Below, one piece after another: positions 1 to 11,335 of a stretch of 64,000 nucleotides of DNA. The notes under the pieces are model-generated. The model ran no database searches and was not told the origin of the DNA. It was given only the letters and a program-made list of their open reading frames with translations. Position 1 is the stretch's first letter, and each line of letters opens with the position of its first letter. The DNA is taken from positions 19,764,864 through 19,828,863 of the forward strand of contig CM028884.1 in NCBI GenBank assembly GCA_016801885.1, written 5' to 3'. The position numbers and the translations under genes were made by a program. Source of the DNA: Toxotes chatareus (Eukaryota > Chordata > Actinopteri > Toxotidae).

Positions 1-3000
1 AGTCTGATCAGTCATCCGTCCTCCTCCAATCTCCTGATAAAGCAGGTACTGCAGGAGGTGAAACGATGTGTATCAAAACCTCATGAAGATCGATGGCATC
101 CTTCTGCCAGCTTTGAGAGAGACAAAAGAGAATGAGTGCAAGAAATAAAACAGAAAAGAAGGCTATCTAAATTGGTCAACACAAAAGTGACAACAGCGGG
201 GAGACTGAGGAGATTGTGGGCTATTAAAAAGTACGAGGCGGAAGAAGGTTTTATTTCTCTACCGCCTGCTAACACAATGTCAGGAGATGTGGTAAATAAG
301 TCCCGTGGAAATGATAGAGGGCTATAATCAGAATTCTGTGGGATCTTGAGCCAGGTGTGTTTATGTACTCAGCGCTTAGGCAAACAGCAGAGCGACAGGT
401 GATATGAGCTTTAAGAGCTTAACAGGCCTACAGATGTAGAGGTCATGTCTTGGTTTCACAAACAAACTTGTGCTATAAGAGAGCCACGATTTTCATCTTC
501 ATCCTTCCCTCTTGTCATTATCACAGAATTTACTCAGGCTTCCTGCCATTTGAGTCACAATATCATTAACATTGGGTTTGTAGAGCTACAGTTTAAATTT
601 TGAATGCGAGCTGACCACAGTCTGTTATAAATGTGTTCATGAGTCTAAAAGAAATGTAAAAAACACCTCAAATAAAAATAAGATTTATTTATTTTAAAGC
701 CAGCAGAGGATTAATTAAATTACAAAATGCTATTATAAAAACAACAAGAAAAAAAATCACATGCAAATTATGTCCCAGGAAATCTTTTTAAATAAATGTA
801 AATGAATTTATATTTAGTGAACAACCACTCAAATCCGACAATACAGTAATCATGAGTAAGAACAAAGGAAACATGTTTATTCCAACACGTTAGACCATTG
901 TGTTTTCCACGTGTATTAATAGATCACAAGAGACTTTCATCACACAGCTATCATTGCCATCATCATCATCATGTTATTTTAACTATGTATATGAAGACAG
1001 AGTGATCATTTCTTTGCTCTTGAAAGCTAAAGAATCCCGTAATATTCCACAGGGAAAAACAGGAACTTATCACATACAGCGTCAAAACAAACACTGTTTT
1101 ATCTGTATAGAACGAAACGTATTGTACTGCAAACAGAGTAAATATAAGAAAACTGTGAAACCACATGCAAACACCGAAAATACAACTGATTACCATAAGC
1201 TATTTGTTTACTGACAGTAACATCATAAGCCTTTATCAATTAAAATATCTTGACTAGTGGGAAAAGCACAGGTGTAAATAATAAGTTGAATGGCAGCTGA
1301 ATTCTATTTAGCTGCTTCTTTCTGAGTCCTGATATTGTTCATGCTGGTTTACTGTTTCACTGCCATGGTTCCCTGGGATACTTAAATAGAACAGAACCAA
1401 TGTTGATGTTAGTAATAAAACCATGTGCTTTTCCTATTATGACAAGTCAAAATGTCTGCTGTGAAAAAAGCCTGTTATGTTTCTGCTTCTCATTTGCACA
1501 GGATAACTGTCCAAAGCATGCTTTCATGAAATGTGTCTACACACCATGTCTCAGTGTCTGTAGTCACTTTTGAAATCGTCTGACATGTCGCACTGTGTTA
1601 AAAACATTAGGGCCTGCTTAAAATGAAAAATCCATCTCACCTCATTTGCATCAAGTAGCGGTAAGTCTCTATAGCAACGCACCTTTTCCTGTGAGCTTCA
1701 CCTATTCTCAGCCAAGCATTTTGTAACTGATCAGACCTAAGAATTACACGTTGCTTTGTGAGTTTGCTAAATGAATATTCACAAATTGCCTGGATGGCAG
1801 GTTGTAAAAATCCTAGGTAATAAGGTAACATCAATACTAAGAAACAATGCTTCCTTTCACTATCCAGTTTCAGCTTTGTCTAGACTAATCTGAAAATGTT
1901 TGAAAATGACTACACACTGACAATATGACTACAAAAAGATGTACGTATCACTGTTTATCTGTCTGCTTCAAATAAACAGTTAAAAAAAGAACTGAAAGAA
2001 ATATCAGTACAATGAGGTTATGGTGAGAGCCTATTAATTCCAACAAGCAATGCTTTGTCTTTTTTTCCCGTAAACATTAAAGGAATCAGCCCCTGCCCAT
2101 GGAGGTTTTGTCTTTTAATGTGGTGGGACCAGTACTGTCTTATGATAATAGTTAAATATTAAGACTCAGACCACATTATATTTACTTTTCCTCTTCAGTG
2201 TTGCCACACATGTCATGCACCTGCTCCCATGCTGAAGGTGAGTGATGATCAGAGGTGGGAGGGGCTGCAGCTGGGGGGGAGGGGCTTGTTAACAGGCCAT
2301 GGATCACACACACAGCTGGATACAAAGGGACAGAAAAGCAAATGTAGAACAAAGAGACTGCAAGTGTGCAGCTGCAACAGAAATGCTCAGTGAGTGTGTA
2401 CAATACATCAAGGTCTGTAAGTTTGTACCACTCTATGCAAACTTGTGTTCTGCTGCTGAGAACAAGAATTTATAAATGTGTGAAACCCATTTTGCAAACT
2501 CGTGAAAATATTTGTGAACAAGATGGACCAAAAGAAAGGAGTAACAGTTGTTAATTCTTTTGCTAAATCTCTGAAAACACTCGCTGTCATTTTGGCAGCA
2601 TCCTCCCACAGGGTAAGGTTGGAAATTCTAATGTGTGTGTTTTAAGTACAAGGGACTTTTGTTGTCTGAGTGACAACTGGAGGGCCGCCAAAGATGGGCC
2701 AGCCCACTCTTCACGTAGCCAGCCACAAGAGTTGTGCACACTGTTCTTTTGCTCATTTCCCTCAGCCAATAACTGAGCTGCAGTATAACTACCTTTATAG
2801 CTGCTGACTGTTTTCATGGTGAATCCTGTGATCCAACAAACAGAGTGCTAATTGTCTTTGCTCTAACTCTGCAGGCATGACTGACTGCAGGCAATTAAAG
2901 TGGACACAGAAATGCTGCACATTAAAGGTTTATAAGGATGAATTTTCAGTAGCCCTATCCAATAATCATTATGTGTTTGAAATCAAGTTCTTCCCTGATG

Positions 3001-4624
3001 ATTTGGAGTGAGCAAATTTATGACAGAGACCAAAAATCTGTGGAATCCGGTGATTTTAGGTAACTGTGTGGCTTAACATCATCGAATAAAATCACAAAAT
3101 CAGAATCACAACAGCAAAATAAATTTGCCACAATATATTGTAACCCTGATTTGTTGATGGGGTAATTGTTCAAAAGTCACTTTGGTCTATGGGTGATGAA
3201 TGGTTTTCAGTTTCTCTTTGAATAATGATAAGAGAGTATTTGCATTATAAATAAGCAACTTAAACATTACATATATAAATATATGAATAAGCAATGGTTA
3301 AAGTGCTGTAAACAATTAAATATTAATAATTATTGGAGTGATATTAATAAACCATAGTTCTGAAACAGTTCAAAATTATATTGTGGAATTATTTCTATGG
3401 AAATGTGTATATTATTTAATTAAACCAATATGCAAGGTTACAATATATTACGTATGAATCTTAACATCCTTAAGCCAATGGGGATATTTGCTGCTAAGCA
3501 CCCCAGTGAAGTGCATTGCTTGGCAAATACAATATCCCATCAAAGCAAGATATCAACCACAGCACATACTTTGCTAATGCAGATGCACATGTGAAGAATT
3601 CTGAATTCTAACCTTGAATAAATCTCATGTGTCATTAAGCGCTGATTATCATTTTAGAGGATGCATCTTACATGTGTAACGATTGCTGTCTACATGTCTG
3701 CACCACAGATGCTTTTGCTGATATGTGCTGTTACATACAATATTTAGATAATGATGGCATGTTTCCCCGTTATGACATGAAAGGAGCTTGGAATTAAATG
3801 ACTCTGGTATATAGATATAGTCTCCAAACATGTAGTAATGGTTTAATAGAAGAGACTTTAATATATCATGACCTCTTGTGAATTATGAAGTAATTACTTG
3901 CCCTCGGCTAAGTGATTGGAGTCCAGTGGTGAACTGGGACAATATGCAGTCTTTGCATTACTATCATGCTGCACAGGAAGTTTGTCACCATTGCACAGCC
4001 AGGTCGGTATTATGTGATTTAAATTTGAATTTCAATTAAAAAGGATCTTCCTGGGTAGAAACAAGTTTGCCTGGGCAACCTGCCCAGGTAAGGCCTATGT
4101 ATTGGAAACACTGATCTGGCATACACAAGCTGTTTGGGCAGTTTCCAAGGCACCTCGCAAACCTACTCCTCACGTTTTCCTTTTGCTGCTGTGAAAGCCA
4201 CATCCAAAGTCTTCTCCAAGCAGACTGATTGTTCCTTTAACAGTCACTTTACAAAAACTGCCTTTTCCTACTGAGTATGTTAACCCACTTCTGATGGTGT
4301 ATTATTCTACCTCTATTAATGTAACACTAACAACAAAAGGCAACATTCAAATTCCCACTAAAACTGTACTACATGTAATCAATGATGTCGCCTTAAAAAG
4401 TGTGCTCACTAATCTGCAACAGCAAAAGTATTGCACAATTTTCATCAGCATAATGACTTTTTAATGAGCAAGGCTGAAATGCTCATAATGAACTTTTCTT
4501 TTTCTAATTTGAGAACACACACATGACAAGGTGCAGACCAGTGTGAGCTTTGATGCAAGTCCATCTGAATTAAAACACATTGCAGTACACCTTGCTTTTT
4601 TCAACAAAGGTTTTCAACTATCTT
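1..4624. other. Upstream gene-poor flank, segment 1
   Basis: AT-rich DNA without a recognisable gene. The open frames are short and most lack an ATG. Small CAT/ATC trinucleotide runs occur at 957-972. The one part that stands out is 1,640-1,830, listed separately. Confidence 0.6.
1640..1835. promoter_or_regulatory. Possible regulatory island with a perfect octamer site
   Basis: The block contains ATTTGCAT at 1,644-1,651, the perfect POU/Oct octamer. It also has a GTTGCTATAGAGAC-like sequence (read on the minus strand) that resembles a ciliary X-box. On the minus strand it stays open for 65 codons and ends at a donor-like GAG/GTGAGA. It could be a conserved enhancer or, less likely, an isolated exon. 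Conservation cannot be judged from one sequence. Confidence 0.25.
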
Positions 4625-4634
4625 ACTTTCATCA

Positions 4635-4825
4635 AGAGCTCAGTTGGTAGAGCGCAAGACTCAATCTCTGGGGGTCGTGGGTTTGAGCCCCACTCCGGAT
4701 GGCACTGCTTCCCATGGGTCCACCACCCGTGGGAGGTGTCGTAGGACTTTGGTGCATTGAGGACTGGGCGGCAGTCGCCCCCATAGCCTTTGCCCAGACC
4801 CAGATAAGCGGCAGATGATGACATG
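4635..4825 (+). mobile_element. tRNA-derived SINE with intact target-site duplication
   Basis: The head (about 4,635-4,700) matches a tRNA gene: A-box region GCTCAGTTGGTAGAGC, an AGACTCAATCT anticodon-arm remnant and B box GGGTTTGAGCCCC. It most resembles tRNA-Lys. The body ends in the ATAAGCGGCAGATGATG tail common in fish SINEs. A perfect 10-base direct repeat, ACTTTCATCA, flanks it at 4,625-4,634 and 4,826-4,835, as expected for LINE-driven insertion. The anticodon arm is damaged and the unit continues past the tRNA part, so it is not a working tRNA gene. Confidence 0.85.
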
Positions 4826-4835
4826 ACTTTCATCA

Positions 4836-6355
4836 GGGTTTGGTTTTCTGATGTCTGGTTAACCAGTGGGTTTATACTGTATATTCTTAAAAGAAGGTTG
4901 TGATATTACTGTTTTTATAATATATGGTCATTTATATTTTTCTTGTAAATTTTTGTATCACTAGAACAAATATGGTATTTTTTTTAATAAGGACATTTTT
5001 CTTAAACTTGGTATCTGTTGTAATCTATAGGTCACGTGGCCGATCAGTTTACTGTGTATAAGGAAACTGGAAACAGCCTCATGCACCACAGTCATGAAGA
5101 CAAGAGTGAAGAAAACATCTGGTGAGTAGAACATGGTTTACTGGAGAAGAGTTGTATGATGTATATTTCCGCAAAATGTTCACTGACAGGGGATTTTATT
5201 TGTTTTCCCTGAGATCCTCTCTTAGCAACTAAAGCATGACTTATATTTTCATGGCTATGCGTAGGTGACACAAACCACTTGAATAAGAATAGAGAAAGAT
5301 TGTCATCTTGGTCATCCACCCTGGCCACCTCCCTGCTCGTAACACTACTGCCTAAATTTCATTTAATTTTACTGCATTTTGTGACAACTTCAAACACTGC
5401 ACTCCATTTGAAATTCATTTTTAATGGCAATGTAAATACAAATTGTTCTGGACAAAATCGCTGAGAATTCTTGTACCTTATGGCAACAGTGTTTAATTTC
5501 CACTTCACTTTTTTTATTCTATTTTTACATTTTTATTTGATTGGTGTAATGTTTGGCACTTTCTGGCTGTACAAATAAAATAAATCAGCAGCTTGATGAA
5601 AGTAGATTGGTTGTACAAATAAACAAGTATTTTAATTCATTTAGGGAATATCAAGTGTTTTGACCATCTGGCTTTTCTCCAAATTGTGAAGCAAACTCCC
5701 CAAGTGTGCCATGTCTTTTAACTTATGTCATCAATGCCTACATGACAAAATCTTATAGTACCTTAACCATTGTTCCCATTTTTCATATTCACGAAACAAT
5801 CAATCTTATAAACTGTGCTGTCTGAATGAATATTTCCAAGACATAGCATGTGAATCTCTTGGATCACTTTGGGAAGTTTGGATTATGCAGTGGATGCTTA
5901 AGTGGGTGAGCAACCAGTAACATTAGCTTAGCTGTGTTCTGCGGCAAAAATGTCAGAATGCACCAGCAGCAGATATTGCAGTAGTTAGAGTTTGCTTAGC
6001 TGGCATTTCTCAGTAAACCAGTACTTGTCAAATCTAGTGGCACCCCTGCTAGTGGGAATTTTGTTAACTGATTACCTTTAGTTGTAGAGCAGGAGCAGCA
6101 CTGACTGGACACCATTCTAGTAGCATGCGCACCATCCTTGCTGATAGAAGGCTGCAGAGGACTGACTTAGTTTGTATACAAGAGGATGTTACCCAGCAGG
6201 ATTGATTAGAAGTTTGCTTTCTTCTTTCTCTGGAATGGAAATCTGACTCTCTGCAAAGTCCTATTATGGTTTAATATAAAACTAAAAGAGTGGTTATTGG
6301 TTTGATTTTGATGATTATTTAATGCAACCCAGTGAACAAAAATACAAATCATATG
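4836..6355. other. Gene-free spacer with a promoter-like spot at 5,033-5,123
   Basis: AT-rich spacer. At 5,033-5,038 there is a CACGTG E-box, then TATAAGG at 5,057, ATG at 5,094 (G at -3) and a strong donor TG/GTGAGT at 5,122. These four signals sit in the right order for a small first exon, but no downstream exon is visible. Confidence 0.3.
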
Positions 6356-6359
6356 CAGA

Positions 6360-6710
6360 ATTTCCTTTCTTTACCCCATAACCAAAAATCAAGCCAAGTC
6401 TATCCCTATAAAGATGGATATCTCTGCAGTCTTAAACCTGTTGTGCACCAGGAAGATGAGAAGGGGGATATTTGTCTGTTCAGTATTACAGCAGACCAGT
6501 CAGCCACAACACAGATCTGTGTGCGAACACTTCTGTAATAAGAAATTTGTATCTAAGTATACCTCTGCCTTTTCCAACTACAGTCTAATTTCATGGTGTG
6601 TCGTGTTTATTTTCTCAAGACGTTTGACCCCTTATAGAACAATTCAAATTTAATTTGTGGCAGAAAGATCCAAAGCACCACTGACATCGAGTCACAGAGT
6701 TAAGCCTTCC
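6360..6710. repeat. Diverged repeat, local copy 1
   Basis: The block around 6,417-6,490 (ATATCTCTG, then CTTAAACCTGTTGTG, then a GATGAGAAGGGGG-like run) is matched by 7,328-7,400. A second shared stretch, CACAGAGTTAA, follows at about 6,695 here and 7,615 there. The two anchors are about 285-290 bases apart in both copies, so they look like two old copies of one unit. The middle is too diverged to align by eye. Confidence 0.45.
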
Positions 6711-7269
6711 ATACATGGAAAATCACTGTGGGGGCACAGAGGTGTGATTTATTGGAAAAGCAGTTTATTTATGACGGGATTTGTGCTGACAATGGAAAGG
6801 CTATTATCCTATCACAAACCTTAGTACAATAATATGTTTTTAATTATAGTATTTGGTCCCTCAGTTGTATACACTATTTAATGGAAATTTCATAAAAACA
6901 ACTTGGCTTTACAATAGTAGAGCATGTGTTGTATTTTATCTCCTCATTTTCCAGAATGAGGCATTAACACTAGCTTAAAGGAACAATAGTAAAAGTTCAA
7001 ACACAATGGTGGGAGGCATTGACCAGTGTTTTCCCTAAAATTTCATAAATGATGTCTGAGATATGAAACTGGACCATGAACCTACAAACAATGCACTAAC
7101 CCTTGGGCTATTTACTGTAATGCTGACAATACCAGGGATCACTGTGTGATCCATTATGCTGGATTACAGTGATGCGATCCTGCTTTTCCTGTATTTCGTT
7201 AAAACCAACATAGTGTAGAATAAAATCACATAAACCAAGATAGTGTACAGAAGTTATTCTTGAAATTAT

Positions 7270-7630
7270 ACTTGGAATTTCTTGCTTCAAATGACCACCA
7301 CAAATAAACCCAAATCTAACACTGCTGAATATCTCTGAAGGCTTAAACCTGTTGTGTAGGGAAATGAGAGGGGGAATCAGTGGGATGTTTGGCTGCTCAA
7401 TAATGTTGGCAATCAGGGTTATCTCACCTCTTTATGCTGTATAGCAATTGTTATTAACATATCCCAGGTGATTACATTGTGATTGGATAGTGCAAAGACA
7501 CATAAAATCCAGCTAGAAATGCTTCCAGGAGGCATTAAAGACCTGATTACCTCAGCAACCTCTGGAAGTTCATTATGATACAATCTAATACAGGAAACAG
7601 CCTCAAAAGTGACCACAGAGTTAAACCAAC
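7270..7630. repeat. Diverged repeat, local copy 2
   Basis: Partner of the copy at 6,360-6,710, in the same orientation and about 910 bases away. It shares ATATCTCTG, CTTAAACCTGTTGTG, GAAATGAGAGGGGG and, further on, CACAGAGTTAAACC. It may be a local duplication or two insertions of one dispersed family. Confidence 0.45.
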
Positions 7631-7899
7631 ACTTGACCCAGGCACACAAAAATGAATATCATCTGCTTCAGAAAGGTTTTGTTCATCATGGGACTTTCAT
7701 AATGGATTGTGTTAAGGGGGACACTAATGGACACGCCAAGCAGTAATTATATCACCTTCGCTTGCTTGCTTGCTACATTTCAGACGTTAAATTATTATTC
7801 CATTAATTAATTAGTCAGCATCAACATCAAACATCAATATTTGATTAATTGTGGAGAAAAATATTATATGGTCTCAGGTGTGGAGATTTGTTGCTTTCC

Positions 7900-8085
7900 T
7901 TTGTTATATTATCATTATGGACTTTAAGGCTTGATAAAACAAGGGATTTGAAGACACTATCTTCGTCTCTATTATAGTTTGAATTTTTCCCAATCTACTG
8001 ACACCTTATAGACAAAACAATCAATTGAGAAATTAATCAGTAGATTAACTGATCATGGAAATTACTGTTAATTGCAGCTCTGGTA
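7900..8085. repeat. Fragment of a dispersed fish repeat (AATCAATTAATC type)
   Basis: The segment TTATAGACAAAACAATCAAT, followed by ATTAATCAGTAGATTAACTG and GTTAATTGCAGCTCT, matches from memory a very common fish repeat that ends in GTTAGTTGCAGCCCT. Many substitutions indicate an old copy. I do not assign a superfamily. Confidence 0.5.
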
Positions 8086-9504
8086 AACTAGCCATTTTCC
8101 TGCCATTTTACTTTATGTCTCCTCCCAGGATTTCTCTTCTGGTGTGTACCACAGGCATCAAATGCACTCCATATCTCACAAATGTTGCTTTTGTTTCATT
8201 TGTATAAACCCTTAGTAAAGCATGAGGAAACTACGAAGAGAGTACACTAGCACTAGAGCAGTACTACAACAGTGTCATGTATCAATTTTACATTAACACA
8301 TACATTTCCTACCTCTGGTTGGGTACCAACATTCCAGCACAATTAAAGGGATCTACTGAACTCTCATTCTGCTTTATTCAGAGGAGGATGACCTATAATC
8401 TTGCTACACTGTCACTGTGTAATATGGGTTTCCAAACTCTTGTTCTGAAAATAAAGCTTCTCTGGAACAACACATTTCATGAGCCGCTCCTTGAGAATAT
8501 CTTTAGCTGTCATATCTTCCTTCTGATCTTGAGTAGGAAATGGCTGAACAGGGTAAATGGGACTGACAAAAAATGTAAATTGTATCCACCAATTATCCAC
8601 TATTTTTCCCAAGCACATTACAGCATTCAAAACCCACACACACTGGAGCTTGAGATGTGCTATGTAGAGCACAGGGCTTAGGGCTTACTATCACGGTGTC
8701 AGAGTCTTGTAGAAGATAATCAGGAACTTTTTCAAGAAAAAAAAAAACAAAAAGAAAAAACAAAACATACCTACACTGAGTTACTGTGAATTGAAGAAGC
8801 TCGCATTATTTACAATAATTGACTATCCAACAAGTCACAATGCTAGACAGCTGAACAGGCCACAGTAATCAGTTCCTTATCAAGGTGAATTAATACTTTT
8901 AACGGCTCTGTCAGGAACGCTTGTGTCATTTACTGCAGATCATTTAACTGTGACAAAGTTGGCAGCAAAGACACAAACAGGAAGCGAGCCATATCAGTGC
9001 TGCAATGTTCCAATCATGATCAGAACTGCTCAGTAGACAAGTAGACAGATCTTCATTGTACCTATTTGCAGTGCACTCAGCATGATAGACTTCTGCCTGG
9101 CCCCTGCAATTGCTGATTGCATCAGTATCTCCTGTTCAATGTGCCTAACAGATTTGGGATAAACAGTTCAATTGAAGCAGACTGTAAACTCCTCAATTAG
9201 GCCACAGCTTTGAAATTTGGCTCGAGTTGCTATAGACGAAGAGAGAGAAAAAAAGGTTTTATCCATAGTTGTAATGCAAAATTTTAGACCAAGATTTGAG
9301 ACCATCACACTGTTAGTGCTCCACAAGCTAAAAATCAAGGAGTCCAAGGGTATACTGCAACTTGTTTTTTTTAAAGAGCTGCTATGAGATGTGCTCCAGA
9401 CCAGTCAGAAGATGATTACTTGTCTAATGTGATTATATTATTTATAGAAGACATGTTTTTAGCCATCCTGGCAGCATGGCTTCTGGGGTAACAGTGCCCA
9501 ATAC
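8086..9504. other. Gene-free spacer
   Basis: A 134-codon ATG frame (8,277-8,681, +) overlaps an 86-codon frame on the other strand. Its composition shows no domain or signal that I recognise, so I read it as chance. An A-rich run lies at 8,738-8,765. Nothing else stands out. Confidence 0.5.
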
Positions 9505-9937
9505 TGAGGTAGACTGAAATATCTCAACTATTTTTAGATGAATTCATGGTCCCCAGAGTATGAAATCTAATGACTTCAGTGATCCCCGACTTTTCATCAA
9601 GAGCCACCATTACTTCACAATTTCCACTTACTCAGTGAAATGTTTATTTGGCACAAAATTTGTACAGATATTAATGGTTCCCAGATGATTTTCTACTGAC
9701 TGACTTTTCCTCTAGCACTGCTAATGATATTCCCACCAGCCTCAGTATTTAGTGCTAATTAGCAAATGGTATCATGCTAACACTCTAAGCTAGACATACC
9801 TGCTAAACAGCAGCATCTTAACATTGTCAATGTGACCATCTTAGCATGCTTACACATGCATCTTGCTGAAAGAACTGCTGTGTCTAAGTACAGCCTCACA
9901 GGGCTGTTAACATGGCTGTAGACTCATAGCCTTGTTC
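9505..9937 (+). repeat. Dispersed fish repeat (TTAGTGCTAATTAGCAAATG type), copy 1
   Basis: Diagnostic stretches in order: GACTGAAATATCTCAAC, ATTCATGGTCCCCAGAG, CCCACCAGCCTCAG, TTAGTGCTAATTAGCAAATG, CCTGCTAAACAGCAGCAT, AAGTACAGCCTCACAGGGCT and ACATGGCTGTAGACTC. From memory this is a widespread teleost interspersed repeat. A second copy in the same orientation lies at 39,430-39,690. There is no coding capacity. Confidence 0.75.
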
Positions 9938-11216
9938 ATCAGTGCACAATTTGGCAGAATTAACAACATGTCCTAACTTAGTCTGGTTAAGTCCTTACAC
10001 TCTGTAGAAACTGGAGCAAACTGGGGTTGCTACTAATTAAACCTACAGAGCACAGTAATTACCAATACAATTATGTAAAGCATCTTTAAAGGAGTGGGAA
10101 GGAAGCAAACACCCTCTGAGACACATTTATTCACTCTGAGTGCTACACACAACAACAGGGAAAAGAAAAAGTGTACACCCACAAACTCTTTCCTCCATCT
10201 CTGCTTCGCTTCATCACTTTTAATTGACAGTGTACATTTTTCTGGTACAAGACTTCATTACAGAGTTACTCTTGTTGCATTATTACATCAAACACAACAC
10301 CCATTTGCACCAAGCAAGAAATACTCACCTTTATCTATAGGAAAAGGCGAATAGGAACATATTGATTCCCTCTGCCACGAAAATGGCAGCATGCCTGTAT
10401 ATTAGTCATACTGTATATCTTGAGGCTGTTAACCTTGAAACCGCATAGCAGTTTCTTGATTATGACACACCAAGGTACAGCTTTCTTAAGTGAGCTGACT
10501 GGTTTATGACATGCATTTCTTTAATCTAACTGCATAAAACATGACAAGTGGTCATGTATAAAGTAGTGGGGAGATTTGGAAATGTGAACCATGCAATGAA
10601 GCATGTCATTATACAACATATGAAACAGTGGCTCTGTGTTGTCCATAATTCTAATTTCGAACTGAATCCTCACTGCCAACCAGATTGCTTCAGTTTTCTT
10701 GTGACAATTGCTGCATATATTTTAATTTTTACTGTGATGTGAAGTGCATATTTTGCATAAAGAACATTTTTGCAGTGGATAGTTGACAAGCATAGTCATT
10801 CCTCAGCTTTGCAAATTGAAACAAAAAAGTAGGGGGAAAAGGGGAAAGTGGTTCATAAAACCATAGCTTCTGGGTCAGAAGGATGGGAGAGGTAGGTCTG
10901 TGTTTTTGAAGTCTCATATGATCCATTTAGTGATGGTTACATATCACACGTGTCCATCCTACTTCAAAGTAGTAAAATGATAATAGGGGAGAGTACTTTT
11001 TCACACAGCTGCTCCACCATAAAGCCTATTTTCATGATGCCCACAACGTTCAGTTTTTGTCGATACTATCATAGAAGTTATTTTTATTAAATAATAGTTT
11101 TAGCATTGTGATCATAGTTAGTGATGGTGTTGTATTGGACTTTCAAAAATGTTTCTAATATTCTTCCTCCCTCATTTAAATGACTCACACCATGATTTTG
11201 TATGCTATTTGTTAAT
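9938..11216. other. Gene-free spacer
   Basis: Only short frames, none with recognisable protein features. Composition is ordinary AT-rich DNA. I see no repeat or regulatory array worth naming. Confidence 0.5.
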
Positions 11217-11335
11217 ATTAGATTAGATTACATTCAACTTTATCGCTATTGCATGAAGTACAGGTACTGAGACGATGGAATGCAGTTTAGCATAAAAACA
11301 GTGCAAAGTAATGCAGAGTAACACATCCACAATCC
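11217..11335 (+). repeat. Truncated dispersed repeat (AGATTAGATTACATTCAACTTTAT type)
   Basis: The run ATTAGATTAGATTACATTCA is followed by ACTTTATCGCTATTGCATGA, AGTACAGGTACTGAGACGAT and GGAATGCAGTTTAGCAT. From memory this matches the short end fragments of a common fish repeat, probably the 3' end of a non-LTR retrotransposon. Only about 120 bases remain. Confidence 0.55.

Noticed and set aside
4635..4705. Functional tRNA-Lys gene
   Set aside because: Anticodon arm is damaged, and the unit extends into a SINE body with a tail and a target-site duplication.
8277..8681. 134-codon ATG frame, plus strand
   Set aside because: Featureless sequence; read as chance.
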